Position numbers and translations under genes: made by a program
The notes under the pieces: generated by a model
Seen by the model: only the letters and a program-made list of their open reading frames with translations
What the model was told of the DNA's origin: nothing
Database searches by the model: none
From: Oryzisolibacter sp. LB2S
Lineage (GTDB): Bacteria > Pseudomonadota > Gammaproteobacteria > Burkholderiales > Burkholderiaceae_C
Direction: 5' to 3'
Assembly (NCBI RefSeq): GCF_040732315.1
Contig: NZ_CP160388.1
Coordinates: 2,570,494 to 2,634,493 of the forward strand
DNA length: 64,000 bases
Part shown: positions 30,331 to 40,100 of the stretch, piece after piece
How positions within the stretch are numbered: the first letter of the stretch is position 1
Layout: every line of letters begins with the position of its first letter

Positions 30331-31566
30331 ATGAAGAAGACCTTTGTCGACGTGATGCTCGAGCTGCCGGTGGACGCCACGCTGCGCGACTTCCTGACCA
30401 CCCACAGCCTGCCGGTGCCTGATGGCTTTGCCTGGGATGACACGCCGGAGACCAGCCAGTTTCTGGTCGAAGCGGTCAAAGTCTGGGCCGACATTGCTGC
30501 CCGCGACCGGATGACGGCCAACCTCATGGCCAGCGTTCAGTTGGGCGATGCGGCAGGTAAGCAGGCGATGTTTGAGGCGGCCGTGGCCGATGGTGCTGCG
30601 CTGGCGGGTTTGGCGCTGTGTGCAAGTGACATCCACCGTTCCTTCTGGCTCTACGTCCACCACCCGGCACTGTTCGAGCGTGCCTATGACTTCAGTTTTT
30701 GGGAGCAGCATGGGCAACAGACACAGCAATACGATCTTGGCCTGAAACGCCAACCGAACGGTTCGGATGCCAATCTGACCGCGTTGCGTCACGCCATCGC
30801 GGCCTTCTACAAGCGCGAACTCCAATGCGGAGACGGCAGCGTGGCGCACTTGGTCGAGCGCAGCCCGGGCGTGTTCCTACTGTCGGTCCATGTCAAGGAC
30901 ATGGCGATGCTGCGTCTGGAGTTCGAGGGAGCGACCCTGAAACGCCGGGTCGGCAACCCCAACATCCACATGGTGCTGGAGTACGCCAAGTCCACCGGTG
31001 TGGTGCGCACGCTGGTGCGCGGCGGCGCAAAGTATCAGCAAATGCTGGTCGAGGCCTTCGCAGAGCACGTGCTGGGCGTGAAAGCGAGCGCTCACAAAAT
31101 CAAGTCGCCGACGCTGGATTTGTCGATGCTGCGCACAGGATTCGATGTGCCGGAGGCCTTTGAGGACGGCTTCTCGATGGTTCAGTTGAAGGCACTCACC
31201 CTGCTCAGCCCTGACACGGCGCTGAAGATCGAATGCACGGCGATGCAGTCCAGCCAGCAACGCTCGGTGCACGATTTGCTGAAGGAAAAGCTGCCGGGCC
31301 CGCTGGAGGGTCAGTGGGCGGTGACAGCGGCACAGGTCAATCTCTATTACCCACCCGAGCCGGGCAGGACTCGCCCCAAGGTGGTCACCATCGAAGTGAC
31401 CAGCAAAGGGCGGCTGAACCTGCACAAGTTCGACGCCAAGATGCAGGCGCAGCTGGAAGGCTACTTGGTTGCGGTGGGCATCTTGCAGAAGGGCCAGACC
31501 CTCAGCGCCCAGGAGTTGCCGCCGGAGACCGACGCAGTCAGTTCCTCATCCGCTTTCGAGGACTGA
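30331..31566 (+). CDS. Protein of unknown function, first gene of divergent operon
   Basis: A 411-residue protein starting MKKTFVDVMLELPVDATLRD. It appears soluble and mostly helical, with a central region (VFLLSVHVKDMAMLRLEFEG) and a C-terminal beta/positively charged segment (TIEVTSKGRLNLHKFDAKMQ). I recognise no catalytic motif or family. RBS AGAAAGGA. The next gene follows 3 bases later in the same operon. Its promoter region faces the XRE repressor, suggesting control by it. Confidence 0.55.
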   Translation: MKKTFVDVMLELPVDATLRDFLTTHSLPVPDGFAWDDTPETSQFLVEAVKVWADIAARDRMTANLMASVQLGDAAGKQAMFEAAVADGAALAGLALCASDIHRSFWLYVHHPALFERAYDFSFWEQHGQQTQQYDLGLKRQPNGSDANLTALRHAIAAFYKRELQCGDGSVAHLVERSPGVFLLSVHVKDMAMLRLEFEGATLKRRVGNPNIHMVLEYAKSTGVVRTLVRGGAKYQQMLVEAFAEHVLGVKASAHKIKSPTLDLSMLRTGFDVPEAFEDGFSMVQLKALTLLSPDTALKIECTAMQSSQQRSVHDLLKEKLPGPLEGQWAVTAAQVNLYYPPEPGRTRPKVVTIEVTSKGRLNLHKFDAKMQAQLEGYLVAVGILQKGQTLSAQELPPETDAVSSSSAFED

Positions 31567-31569
31567 CCA

Positions 31570-32520
31570 ATGGCGACGCACGATGCCTGGGCCCTGGTTT
31601 GCCGCCTGTTCGCGGGCGGCACGCCGGTGCTGCGTTCCACGCTGTCGCCACGAGAGGTATCGACTTTGCCTGTGCTCGGCAAAGCGGTCAGGCCAACAAT
31701 GTTGGATCAGTCTTTTGTGCTCTGCCCGCACTGCCAGCAGCACCGCGCGCAGGTCTGGAGTGATGGTCGGGGCGGCCGGATCTGCCGTTGCCCGGAGTGT
31801 GGCCAGGTGCCGGTCGAGGCAATCGATGGTGCGGCATTAGCCCTGGATGATGACTGGCTGCGGCAGAAAATGCGTCTCGCGCTCGACATCGAGAGCCGCG
31901 ACGACATCGATGACTTGGGCGACGGTGTTTGGCGGCTCGGTAACGCACGCAGCTCTCCGGTAGTGCTGGCCCGAGACCTGACGAGAGTGCTGCATGAGCC
32001 GTCCTTGCTGGATCGTGTCCGGGTGGCGGGAAGCAACATCCGAGTCATCACCCCCAGGCCGCGCACGACTCGCGGATCGCCCTTCGGCTCCGGTGTGGAA
32101 TGGCTGGCGCTGGAAGAACGATTCACGTTCTATGGCGGCGGAATCTCGTTCATCACTTCGGCACCGTCTGCAGCGCCAGCAGTGACCGATCCGGCTGCAC
32201 CTGTGAACGGGCCATTCTCGGCGGACTTCAAGTGGGCGACGCTGCCGGACGTGCAGGCCACGCCGATCCGGTTCACCGATGGTCAGGCTAAGGTCTTCGA
32301 GTCGCTGTGGTCGTTCAAGGGAGTCGAGGTGGACAGCGAAAGGATCATGCAGCGCGCTGGCCAGAAGAGCGACAAGCCGATTGATCTGTTCAAGATCAAG
32401 TCGAAGGACAAGGGCAAGCCGGAGCACGAGGCTCGACTGGCAGCCTACGGGGCACTCGTCGTCACACAGCAACGTGCAGGCTTGTATTCCATGCCTTGCG
32501 CGGCGGCAGTGTTGGCGTGA
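31570..32520 (+). CDS. Zinc-ribbon protein of unknown function, second gene of operon
   Basis: A 316-residue protein starting MATHDAWALVCRLFAGGTPV. It contains a zinc-ribbon-like set (VLCPHCQQHRAQV ... CRCPECGQV) near residues 50-80. The C-terminal part (ATPIRFTDGQAKVFESLWSF, KGVEVDSERIMQRAGQKSD) resembles a winged-helix or HTH region. It is co-transcribed with the 411-residue gene and may be its DNA-binding partner. Family not recognised. Confidence 0.55.
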   Translation: MATHDAWALVCRLFAGGTPVLRSTLSPREVSTLPVLGKAVRPTMLDQSFVLCPHCQQHRAQVWSDGRGGRICRCPECGQVPVEAIDGAALALDDDWLRQKMRLALDIESRDDIDDLGDGVWRLGNARSSPVVLARDLTRVLHEPSLLDRVRVAGSNIRVITPRPRTTRGSPFGSGVEWLALEERFTFYGGGISFITSAPSAAPAVTDPAAPVNGPFSADFKWATLPDVQATPIRFTDGQAKVFESLWSFKGVEVDSERIMQRAGQKSDKPIDLFKIKSKDKGKPEHEARLAAYGALVVTQQRAGLYSMPCAAAVLA

Positions 32521-32747
32521 CGGACTGCTGCTCCAAGCAAGCCCGACAACGAATGGCAATGGCACGCGCACAAATCATGGTCGCGAAAGGCCATGTGCGT
32601 GTGCCACGGCGAAGAAGTTAGCGCCGATTTCGAGAGAAGAGAGGGCGGAACGGAGGGCAACTGGGGATGTTCCTGCCAGACCACAGGACCCCGGTCGCAC
32701 ACGCAGAATGTGCGGGAACCCCGCGTGTCATGCGGGAAGCACAAATG

Positions 32748-32775
32748 AAAACGCCCAACTGAGAACAGTTGGGCG
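32748..32775 (-). terminator. Intrinsic terminator after tRNA-Ala
   Basis: CGCCCAACTG (32752-32761) and CAGTTGGGCG (32766-32775) form a perfect 10-bp stem with a 4-base loop (AGAA on the plus strand). On the minus strand it is followed by TTTT (plus-strand AAAA 32748-32751). It ends the tRNA transcript. The preceding 32521-32747 holds no gene that I can see. Confidence 0.85.
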
Positions 32776-32783
32776 CTGAATTT

Positions 32784-32859
32784 TGGTGGACCGAAGGAGG
32801 ATCGAACTCCCGACCTCTGCATTGCGAACGCAGCGCTCTCCCAGCTGAGCTATCGGCCC
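32784..32859 (-). tRNA. tRNA-Ala(CGC)
   Basis: The minus-strand sequence folds into a standard cloverleaf. Acceptor arm GGGCCGA/TCGGTCC includes G3:U70, the alanine identity pair. The anticodon loop TTCGCAA gives CGC, reading GCG codons. The 3' CCA is encoded. tRNA 3' ends are frequent phage attachment sites, and here the 3' end points toward the prophage region, so this is a candidate att site. Confidence 0.95.
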
Positions 32860-32956
32860 GTGATCGAGAGTCTACCGCACGCGACAAGACTGCGAGACTC
32901 TCGAATGCAACAGGCAAGTGCGTGACCGACCTGCTGCAGATGACGCAGCGCCTGCG

Positions 32957-35548
32957 TCAGGCGGTCACGCCCTTGGCGACCTCGGCGTATTCCTCGATCT
33001 GGTCGAAGTTCATGTAGCGGTACACGCTGGCCTTGTCCTGATCGATCACGCCCATTTCCTTGAGGTATTCCTCCTTGGTCGGCAGCTTGCCCATGCGCGA
33101 GGCGATGGCCGACAGCTCGGCCGAGCCCAGGAACACGTTGGTGTTCTTGCCCAGGCGGTTCGGGAAGTTGCGCGTGGACGTGGAGATCACCGTCGCACCC
33201 TCGTGCACCTGCGCCTGGTTGCCCATGCACAGCGAGCAGCCGGGCATTTCGGTACGCGCACCCGCGGTGCCAAAGGCGGCGTAGTGGCCTTCCTTGATCA
33301 GCTCGTTCTGGTCCATCTTGGTCGGCGGCGCCACCCACAGCTTGACGGGGATGTCGCGCTGGCCGCCCAGCAGCTTGGCCGCGGCGCGGAAATGGCCGAT
33401 GTTGGTCATGCACGAGCCGATGAAGGCCTCGTCGATCTTGGTGCCAGCCACTTCGGACAGGAACTTGGCGTCGTCCGGGTCGTTCGGGCAGCAGACGATG
33501 GGCTCGGTGATCTCGTTCATGTCGATCTCGATCACGGCGGCGTACTCGGCGTCCTTGTCGGCCTCGAGCAGCTGCGGGTTGGCCAGCCAGGCCTCGACCT
33601 TCTCGATGCGGCGCGCCAGGGTCTTGGCGTCCTGGTAGCCGTCCGCGATCATGTTCTTCATCAGAACGATGTTGGACTTCAGGTACTCGATGATCGGCTC
33701 CTTGTTGAGCTTGATCGTGCAGCCAGCGGCGGAGCGCTCTGCAGACGCATCCGACAGCTCGAACGCCTGCTCGACCTTCAGGTCCGGCAGACCTTCGATC
33801 TCGAGGATGCGGCCCGAGAAGATGTTCTTCTTGCCGGCCTTGGCCACGGTGAGCAAACCTGCCTTGATGGCGTACAGCGGGATGGCATGCACCAGATCAC
33901 GCAGCGTCACGCCGGGCTGCAGTTGGCCCTTGAAACGCACCAGCACCGATTCGGGCATGTCCAGCGGCATCACGCCCGTGGCAGCACCGAAGGCCACCAG
34001 GCCCGAGCCCGCGGGGAAGGAGATGCCGATCGGGAAGCGCGTGTGCGAGTCACCGCCCGTGCCCACGGTGTCGGGCAGCAGCAGGCGGTTCAGCCATGAA
34101 TGGATCACGCCGTCGCCCGGGCGCAGCGCCACGCCGCCGCGGCTGCTGATGAACTCGGGCAGGGTGCGGTGGGTCTTGACGTCCACAGGCTTGGGGTAGG
34201 CCGCGGTGTGGCAGAACGACTGCATCACCATGTCGGCCGAGAAGCCCAGGCATGCCAGGTCCTTGAGCTCGTCGCGCGTCATCGGGCCGGTCGTGTCTTG
34301 CGAACCGACGGTGGTCATCTTGGGCTCGCAGTAGGTGCCGGGACGGATGCCCTGGCCTTCGGGCAGGCCGCAGGCACGGCCCACCATCTTCTGCGCCAGC
34401 GTGAAGCCGGCCTTGGACTCGGCAGGCGCCTGCGGCAGGCGGAACGCCGTGGATGCGGGCAGCCCCAGGGCCTCGCGTGCCTTGCCCGTCAGCGCGCGGC
34501 CGATGATCAGGTTGATGCGGCCGCCGGCCTGCACCTCGTCGAGCAGCACGTCACTCTTGAGCTTGAAGTCGGCGATCTTCTCGCCGGCCTTCTCGATCTT
34601 GCCGGCGTACGGGAAGATGTCGAGCACGTCGCCCATTTCCATCTTGGAGACGTCAACCTCGATGGGCAGCGAACCCGAATCCTCTTGCGTGTTGAAGAAG
34701 ATGGGAGCGATCTTGCCGCCCAGCGTCACGCCGCCGAAGCGCTTGTTGGGCACGAAGGGGATGTCCTCGCCCGTGGCCCAGATCACGCTGTTGGTGGCCG
34801 ACTTGCGGCTCGAGCCCGTACCCACCACGTCACCCACATAGGCGACGATATGGCCCTTCTTCTTCAGGTCCTCGATGAACTGGATGGGGCCGCGCACGCC
34901 ATCCTGCTCGGGCTTGAAGGCCGCGTCGGGGCGCGTGTTCTTGAGCATCGCCAGGTAGTGCATGGGGATGTCGGGGCGCGTCGTCGCGTCGGGCGCGGGC
35001 GAGAGGTCGTCGGTGTTGGTCTCGCCGGGCACCTTGAACACGGTGACGGTGATCTTCTCGGCCACCTTGGGACGGCTCGTGAACCACTCTGCGTCGGCCC
35101 AGCTCTGCATGACTTCCTTGGCCTTCGCGTTGCCGGCCTTGGCCTTGGTGGCCACGTCGTTGAAGTAGTCGAACATGAGCAGCGTCTTCTTGAGCGCGTC
35201 CGCGGCCACCTGGGCCACTTCGGCGTCGTCGAGCAGCTCGATCAGCGGGTGCACGTTGTAGCCGCCCACCATGGTGCCCAGCAGCTCGGTGGCCTTGGCC
35301 TTGGAAATCAGGCCCACCTGGATGTCGCCATGCGCGACGGCGGCCAGAAAGCTGGCCTTGACCTTGGCGGCGTCATCCACGCCCGGGGGCACGCGGTGCG
35401 TGAGCAGATCCATCAGGAATTGCTCTTCGCCGGCCGGCGGGTTCTTGATGAGCTCGATCAGCTCGGCGACCTGCTTGGCATCAAGCGCCAGGGGCGGGAT
35501 GCCCAGTTTGGCGCGCTCGGCGACGTGGGCTCGGTAGGCTTGCAGCAT
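32957..35548 (-). CDS. acnB: Aconitate hydratase B
   Basis: An 863-residue protein starting [20 protein letters not shown], close to E. coli AcnB in length (865) and N-terminus. The HEAT-like domain (residues 1-160) is followed by swivel and catalytic domains, with the Fe-S cysteines in AFIGSCMTN and [10 protein letters not shown]. It interconverts citrate and isocitrate in the TCA cycle. I take ATG 35548, since the upstream extension is unlike the family. It lies on the same strand as, but apart from, the CitE-like and mdh genes. Confidence 0.97.
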   Translation of the reverse strand: MLQAYRAHVAERAKLGIPPLALDAKQVAELIELIKNPPAGEEQFLMDLLTHRVPPGVDDAAKVKASFLAAVAHGDIQVGLISKAKATELLGTMVGGYNVHPLIELLDDAEVAQVAADALKKTLLMFDYFNDVATKAKAGNAKAKEVMQSWADAEWFTSRPKVAEKITVTVFKVPGETNTDDLSPAPDATTRPDIPMHYLAMLKNTRPDAAFKPEQDGVRGPIQFIEDLKKKGHIVAYVGDVVGTGSSRKSATNSVIWATGEDIPFVPNKRFGGVTLGGKIAPIFFNTQEDSGSLPIEVDVSKMEMGDVLDIFPYAGKIEKAGEKIADFKLKSDVLLDEVQAGGRINLIIGRALTGKAREALGLPASTAFRLPQAPAESKAGFTLAQKMVGRACGLPEGQGIRPGTYCEPKMTTVGSQDTTGPMTRDELKDLACLGFSADMVMQSFCHTAAYPKPVDVKTHRTLPEFISSRGGVALRPGDGVIHSWLNRLLLPDTVGTGGDSHTRFPIGISFPAGSGLVAFGAATGVMPLDMPESVLVRFKGQLQPGVTLRDLVHAIPLYAIKAGLLTVAKAGKKNIFSGRILEIEGLPDLKVEQAFELSDASAERSAAGCTIKLNKEPIIEYLKSNIVLMKNMIADGYQDAKTLARRIEKVEAWLANPQLLEADKDAEYAAVIEIDMNEITEPIVCCPNDPDDAKFLSEVAGTKIDEAFIGSCMTNIGHFRAAAKLLGGQRDIPVKLWVAPPTKMDQNELIKEGHYAAFGTAGARTEMPGCSLCMGNQAQVHEGATVISTSTRNFPNRLGKNTNVFLGSAELSAIASRMGKLPTKEEYLKEMGVIDQDKASVYRYMNFDQIEEYAEVAKGVTA

Positions 35549-35664
35549 GTCTTCTTTCTCCGGAAGGTCAGGGTTTTCAAAGTGGGGACGATCGCCTGCC
35601 GGCCACATGCAGGCTCACCGCCAGGGCGGCCCATGCCTGTGGCCCGCAAGCGGGCGGCGGATTC

Positions 35665-36273
35665 TTACTTGTTCGCAGGCGAATCCAGCAGACTGGGGGG
35701 CGGATTCCTCTTGAAGCCCTCGGCCACCGTCACCTGCTGGGGACTCATGCACTCATCGGCCATGCGCTGACCAAGCTTCTGGTTCATGAGCATGGACTTG
35801 TTGGCAATCTGAATCCACACGGCACCGGCGCGCTGGTCCTCCAGGCGCACCGCGCCGGTGGCCGACACCACCGGGGCCATGTGGTACTTGAAGCCCCGGC
35901 CCTCGACAAAGAAGCGCCCGGGCGACTGCGGATCGGCCTCGATCTGGACATAGGCGCCGAGCTCGCAGGCAATGCGGCCGGTATGGACCTCACTGGCGAT
36001 CGCCAGTTCTGCGGGTGTCAGCGCAGCCTCGGCGGCGACGATGCCCGCGGCCACCTGCGCGGCGCCGCTGTGCAGGCGCGTGCGGCTGCTGGTGGCCGAG
36101 GCCTTGGCAACCGCAGGCGCCTTGGCGGCCGGTTTGGCGGCGGGCTTCTTGGCAACGGTCTTGCTGGCAGCGGGCTTGCTGGCGCTGGCGGCCGGCGCTG
36201 GCTTGCTGGTGGACTGCGCCATGGACCACGCGGGGGCGAGCAGCAGCAAGGCGGTAGCGACGAGGGTTTTCAT
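35665..36273 (-). CDS. Secreted Ala/Lys/Pro-rich protein
   Basis: A 202-residue protein starting MKTLVATALLLLAPAWSMAQ, an obvious signal peptide cleaved after MAQ. A low-complexity Lys/Ala/Pro linker (KKPAAKPAAKAPAVAKA) follows, then a C-terminal domain with ACELGAYVQIEADPQ and MAPVVSATGAVRLEDQRAG. Probably periplasmic; function unknown. The ATG at 36273 is preceded by CCGGAGTCATC. It lies between acnB and the CitE-like gene on the same strand. Confidence 0.6.
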   Translation of the reverse strand: MKTLVATALLLLAPAWSMAQSTSKPAPAASASKPAASKTVAKKPAAKPAAKAPAVAKASATSSRTRLHSGAAQVAAGIVAAEAALTPAELAIASEVHTGRIACELGAYVQIEADPQSPGRFFVEGRGFKYHMAPVVSATGAVRLEDQRAGAVWIQIANKSMLMNQKLGQRMADECMSPQQVTVAEGFKRNPPPSLLDSPANK

Positions 36274-36360
36274 GATGACTCCGGCAGAAATATGCACAAA
36301 ACCATGATTGTGGCGGCGAAATGCCTGCATCGGACGGGTGCTTGCATGGTCACTCTCCCC

Positions 36361-37353
36361 TCAGCCGGCAAACCAGCCCTGCGCCTGCGGCGCCAGGGCG
36401 CGACCTGTCTGATGCGCACGCTCGAGCACCTGCCAGAAATAGCGGTAGCTGGCGCGGTCGTGCAGCACGCCGTCTTCGCTGATGGGCGCCCAGTCGGCGT
36501 CGATGGCGGCGCAAATGATGCGCGTGGCGCGGGCGATCTCGGCATCCTCGGGCGCGAAGGCCGACAGAATCGGACGGATCTGCGCCGGATGGATGCTCCA
36601 CATGCGCGTGTAGCCGAACTCGCGCGCGGCGCGCTCCGCCGCCGCCTGCATGGCGGCGGTGTTGCTGAACTCCGTCACCACGCAGTGCGAGGGCACCTTG
36701 CCGTTGGCATGGCAGGCGGCCGCGATCTCCAGCTTGGCGCGCACGACGAGGGGGTGCTCGAACTGGCCGGCCGAGGTCATGGCCGAGGCCGGTATCGCAC
36801 CGCCATGGGCGGAGACGAAGTCCATGAGGCCGAAGCTCAGGCTCTGGATACGCGGATGAGCGGCGATCTCGAAGGCGCGCTGTACGGCCGCGGGCGACTC
36901 GATGAGCGCATGCAGCGGCAACTGCCCTGCCCCGGCGGCGGCGAGGGCGCGCTCTGCAACGAGCACATCGTCCACCGACTCCACCTTGGGGATCATGATG
37001 TGCGTGAGCCGCTGGCCGGCCTGGCCCGCGATGATGGCCATGTCCTGCGCAAACGCGGGGTGGTCGACCGTGTGCACGCGCGCGGCAACCCTGGCGCCCT
37101 GCGCCGCCTGGCTGGCCAGGGAGGCCACGAGCTCGGCATGCTCGCGCTCGCGGCCCACGGGGGCGCCGTCCTCGCAGTCGAGCGTGACGTCGAACACGCA
37201 GTGTCCGAACTCCGCCGTCATCTCGGCCTGCAGCTGCAGGCTCTTGCGCATCCGCACCTCGACGCCGCTGTAGTGGTCGCAGACCGGCAGCACATGAGCC
37301 ACGGCCTGGGCGCCCAGCAGGATCTCTCGGGGATGGGGTGCGACTTGAGGCAT
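36361..37353 (-). CDS. HpcH/HpaI aldolase / CitE-like CoA ester lyase
   Basis: A 330-residue protein starting MPQVAPHPREILLGAQAVAH. The CitE/HpcH barrel is marked by CVFDVTLDCEDGAPVG (metal-binding acidic residues), IMIPKVESVDDVL, LHALIESPAAV and the RMWSIHPAQI segment. It probably cleaves or hydrolyses a CoA thioester (citramalyl-, malyl- or related). Its closeness to mdh and acnB suggests a link to central carboxylic acid metabolism. ATG 37362, three codons upstream, is an alternative start. Confidence 0.85.
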   Translation of the reverse strand: MPQVAPHPREILLGAQAVAHVLPVCDHYSGVEVRMRKSLQLQAEMTAEFGHCVFDVTLDCEDGAPVGREREHAELVASLASQAAQGARVAARVHTVDHPAFAQDMAIIAGQAGQRLTHIMIPKVESVDDVLVAERALAAAGAGQLPLHALIESPAAVQRAFEIAAHPRIQSLSFGLMDFVSAHGGAIPASAMTSAGQFEHPLVVRAKLEIAAACHANGKVPSHCVVTEFSNTAAMQAAAERAAREFGYTRMWSIHPAQIRPILSAFAPEDAEIARATRIICAAIDADWAPISEDGVLHDRASYRYFWQVLERAHQTGRALAPQAQGWFAG

Positions 37354-37456
37354 GGGGGGCATGGGCCTGGCGGATGTATCGACAAAAAGATGGTGTGGCG
37401 ACTGCGGCTGCGGGGGCGCAATGGCTACAGCATGTCTCTACCGAAGAATCATTTTT

Positions 37457-37539
37457 GATAGCTGCTCGCGCTTGCCTCTCAAGGGATTGAAGTACAAATT
37501 TCCTTCAATCCCCCGCCAGACAAGCGCAAGCCGCTATGG
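37457..37539. repeat. REP-like inverted repeat pair between mdh and citE-like gene
   Basis: The dispersed element core GATAGCTGCTCGCGCTTG (37457-37474) is matched by an inverted copy, CAAGCGCAAGCCGCTATGG (37521-37539). Between them GGGATTGAA and TTCAATCCC pair (about 37482-37511). The whole can fold as a nested hairpin just 2 bases past the mdh stop, so it may terminate or protect the mdh transcript. Confidence 0.7.
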
Positions 37540-37541
37540 TT

Positions 37542-38528
37542 TTACAGCAGGTGCTTCACGCCATCCTGCTCGCCCTGCAGCTCGGCCAGGGTCTTGTTGA
37601 TGCATTCCTGGCTGAAGGCGTCGATGGGCAGATCCTTGACGATGGTGTACTTGCCGCCCTCGCAGGTCACGGGGTAGCCGAACATCACGTCCTTGGGGAT
37701 GCCGTATTCGCCATTGGACGGAATGCCCATGGTGACCCACTTGCCGTTGGTGCCCAGGGCCCAGTCGCGCATGTGGTCGATGGCGGCGTTGGCAGCCGAG
37801 GCGGCCGAGGACAGGCCACGTGCGGCGATGATGGCCGCGCCGCGCTTGCCCACGGTGGGCAGGAACACGTTGGCGTTCCACTCATGGTCGTTGATGGTGT
37901 CCTTGACGGACTTGCCATTCACCGTGGCGAAACGGTAGTCGGCGTACATGGTGGGCGAGTGGTTGCCCCACACGGCCAACTTCTCGATGTCGCCCACGGC
38001 GCAGCCGATCTTGGCGGCGATCTGCGAGGCGGCGCGGTTGTGGTCCAGGCGCAGCATGGCGGTGAAGTTCTCGCGCGGCAGGTCGGGCGCGCTCTTCATG
38101 GCGATGTAGGCATTGGTGTTGGCGGGGTTGCCGACCACCAGCACCTTGACGTTGCGCGAGGCCACGGCGTTCAGTGCCTTGCCCTGGGCGGTGAAGATCT
38201 GCGCGTTGGCGGCCAACAGATCCGAGCGCTCCATGCCGGGGCCACGCGGACGGGCGCCGACCAGCAGGGCGTAGTCGGTGTCCTTGAACGCCGTCATGGG
38301 ATCGGAATGGGCCTCGATGCCGGCGAGCAGCGGGAAGGCGCAGTCCTCGAGCTCCATGATCACGCCCTTGAGCGCGTTCTGGGCCTTCTCGTCGGGGATT
38401 TCCAGCAGCTGCAGGATGACGGGCTGATCCTTGCCCAGCATTTCGCCAGAGGCGATGCGAAACAGCAGGGCATAGCCGATTTGGCCGGCGGCGCCGGTGA
38501 CTGCGACGCGAACGGGCTTCTTGCTCAT
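37542..38528 (-). CDS. mdh: Malate dehydrogenase
   Basis: A 328-residue protein starting [20 protein letters not shown]. The NAD-binding [11 protein letters not shown], the substrate loop [15 protein letters not shown] and the catalytic [12 protein letters not shown] mark it as the bacterial dimeric MDH type 2 of beta-proteobacteria (about 327-329 residues). It oxidises malate to oxaloacetate in the TCA cycle. It is divergent from the gntR-sdh genes, and the 188-base region between them holds a perfect palindrome. Confidence 0.97.
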   Translation of the reverse strand: MSKKPVRVAVTGAAGQIGYALLFRIASGEMLGKDQPVILQLLEIPDEKAQNALKGVIMELEDCAFPLLAGIEAHSDPMTAFKDTDYALLVGARPRGPGMERSDLLAANAQIFTAQGKALNAVASRNVKVLVVGNPANTNAYIAMKSAPDLPRENFTAMLRLDHNRAASQIAAKIGCAVGDIEKLAVWGNHSPTMYADYRFATVNGKSVKDTINDHEWNANVFLPTVGKRGAAIIAARGLSSAASAANAAIDHMRDWALGTNGKWVTMGIPSNGEYGIPKDVMFGYPVTCEGGKYTIVKDLPIDAFSQECINKTLAELQGEQDGVKHLL

Positions 38529-38660
38529 GAAAAACTCCAGAAAGGAAGTGACAAAAAAGGTGGTGACAAGGCAACACCGGCGCCAGCTACCGGCAGTCCA
38601 TGCCTCGCAAACCTTGTGGATTTTACTGCCGAATCACCCCTATGGTCAATTTGTCTTATG

Positions 38661-38672
38661 TCTTATATAAGA
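38661..38672. promoter_or_regulatory. Palindromic operator TCTTATATAAGA (candidate GntR site)
   Basis: A perfect 12-bp palindrome in an AT-rich island of the mdh/gntR divergent region. It sits 45 bases upstream of the gntR ATG and about 130 bases from the mdh start. A GntR/HutC-type regulator is encoded immediately downstream, and these often bind such 12-14 bp palindromes, so autoregulation and control of mdh or sdh are likely. Confidence 0.6.
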
Positions 38673-38716
38673 TATGATTGCACCCGACCGGCAACCCAGA
38701 CACACAGCGCACCACC

Positions 38717-39508
38717 ATGTCATCCCCGCCTCCGATCAACGCCGAAGGCACGCCACAGATCAATGGCGGCGCGGGAGTGATCACGCCCGCCTTCAGCCCG
38801 CTCTATCAACAGATCAAGGGCCTGATACTGCAGAGCCTGCAGCAGGGCGAATGGAAGCCCGGCGAGGCCATCCCCAGCGAGATGGAGCTGGCATCACGCT
38901 TTCGCGTCAGCCAGGGCACGGTGCGCAAGGCCATCGACGAGCTCGCGGCCGACAACCTGGTCACGCGCCGCCAGGGCAAGGGCACGTTTGTCGCCACCCA
39001 CGCCGAGCGCCAGGTTCAGTACCGCTTCCTGAAGCTGCTTCCCGATGCCGGCGACGCGCGCGAGGAAGGCCCCGCTCAGCGCACCATCCTCGAATGCCGC
39101 CGGCTGCGCGCCAACGCCGAGGTGGCGCGCAGCCTGGCCCTGCGCGCGGGCGACTCGGTGATTCAGATCAAGCGCATCCTGTCCTTCGTGGGCGTACCCA
39201 CCATCCTCGAGGACATCTGGCTGCCGGGCCAGGCCTTCAAGGGACTGACGGCCGAGCAGATGGCGCACTACCAGGGGCCGACCTACGCCATGTTCGAACT
39301 CGACTTCGGCGTGCGCATGGTGCGCGCCGAGGAGAAGATCCGCGCCGTCCTGCCCGATGAAACGCAGGCCCAGTGGCTCAATGTATCGCCCGCCACGCCA
39401 CTGCTGAGCGTGGAGCGCCTGGCCTACACCTACAACGATGTGCCCATGGAGCTCAGGCGCGGCCTGTACCGCACGGACACGCACCACTATCACAACAAAC
39501 TGAGCTGA
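38717..39508 (+). CDS. GntR family (HutC subfamily) transcriptional regulator
   Basis: A 263-residue protein starting MSSPPPINAEGTPQINGGAG. The wHTH domain is at residues 30-100 (LILQSLQQGEWKPGEAIPSE, then SRFRVSQGTVRKAIDELAAD and RRQGKGTFVATH). The ligand domain (UTRA) shows IQIKRILSFVGVPTILEDIW. It probably controls the sdh operon that follows 134 bases downstream on the same strand. Start at 38717 follows ACCACC; a longer start is less likely. Confidence 0.9.
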   Translation: MSSPPPINAEGTPQINGGAGVITPAFSPLYQQIKGLILQSLQQGEWKPGEAIPSEMELASRFRVSQGTVRKAIDELAADNLVTRRQGKGTFVATHAERQVQYRFLKLLPDAGDAREEGPAQRTILECRRLRANAEVARSLALRAGDSVIQIKRILSFVGVPTILEDIWLPGQAFKGLTAEQMAHYQGPTYAMFELDFGVRMVRAEEKIRAVLPDETQAQWLNVSPATPLLSVERLAYTYNDVPMELRRGLYRTDTHHYHNKLS

Positions 39509-39642
39509 CACACAACCTACATCCGCGCCCAAAATCCATGTATACGCAGTCCCCGCACAACACGTCTGCTGCATTGCAATAGAATTTTGGGTTGTCCGCC
39601 TTCGGCAATTACAACGCAGTTACATCCACGAAAGCACCCACC

Positions 39643-40074
39643 ATGACAGAGCCAGTCAAGAAAAAGCGGCCCGAATTCCGCAACCTCAACCTTTTCAGTG
39701 ATGTGCGCACGTACCGCATGCCGCCGGCCGCGATCGTGTCCATCCTGCACCGCGCAAGCGGCGTGTTGATGCTGGTGCTGCTGCCCTTCATCATCTGGAT
39801 GTTCGACACATCGCTGTCGTCGGAATACTCGTTCGCGCGCTTCGTCGCAGCCTTCGACGGCCAAGGCATGTTTCCCGGCTGGTTCGTCAAGCTCGTGGCC
39901 CTGGCGCTGATCTGGGCCTTCCTGCACCACCTCGGCGCAGGCCTGCGCCACCTGGTGCTGGACGTGACGCACAAGACGACCAAGGAATTCGGCCGCAGCT
40001 CGGCCATGGCCACCTTCGTCTTCAGCCTCGTGCTCACCGTGCTGCTCGGCGCCAAGCTGTTCGGCCTGTACTGA
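39643..40074 (+). CDS. sdhC: Succinate dehydrogenase cytochrome b556 subunit
   Basis: A 143-residue protein starting MTEPVKKKRPEFRNLNLFSD. The quinone/haem region carries SILHRASGVLMLVLLPF (the S-x-x-HRxSG signature) and HHLGAGLRHLVLD with a haem-ligand histidine. Three transmembrane helices are evident. It anchors SdhAB in the inner membrane and passes electrons to quinone. The start is ATG 39643; an upstream extension lacks SdhC similarity. A possible -10 element TAGAAT lies near 39580. Confidence 0.93.
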   Translation: MTEPVKKKRPEFRNLNLFSDVRTYRMPPAAIVSILHRASGVLMLVLLPFIIWMFDTSLSSEYSFARFVAAFDGQGMFPGWFVKLVALALIWAFLHHLGAGLRHLVLDVTHKTTKEFGRSSAMATFVFSLVLTVLLGAKLFGLY

Positions 40075-40100
40075 TCTGATCGAAATCAAGGAGTAACCAC

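Noticed and set aside
1..32500. CRISPR array or cas genes next to the Cas4-like nuclease
   Set aside because: No regularly spaced direct repeats and no other cas genes seen; the nuclease fits a phage recombination module.
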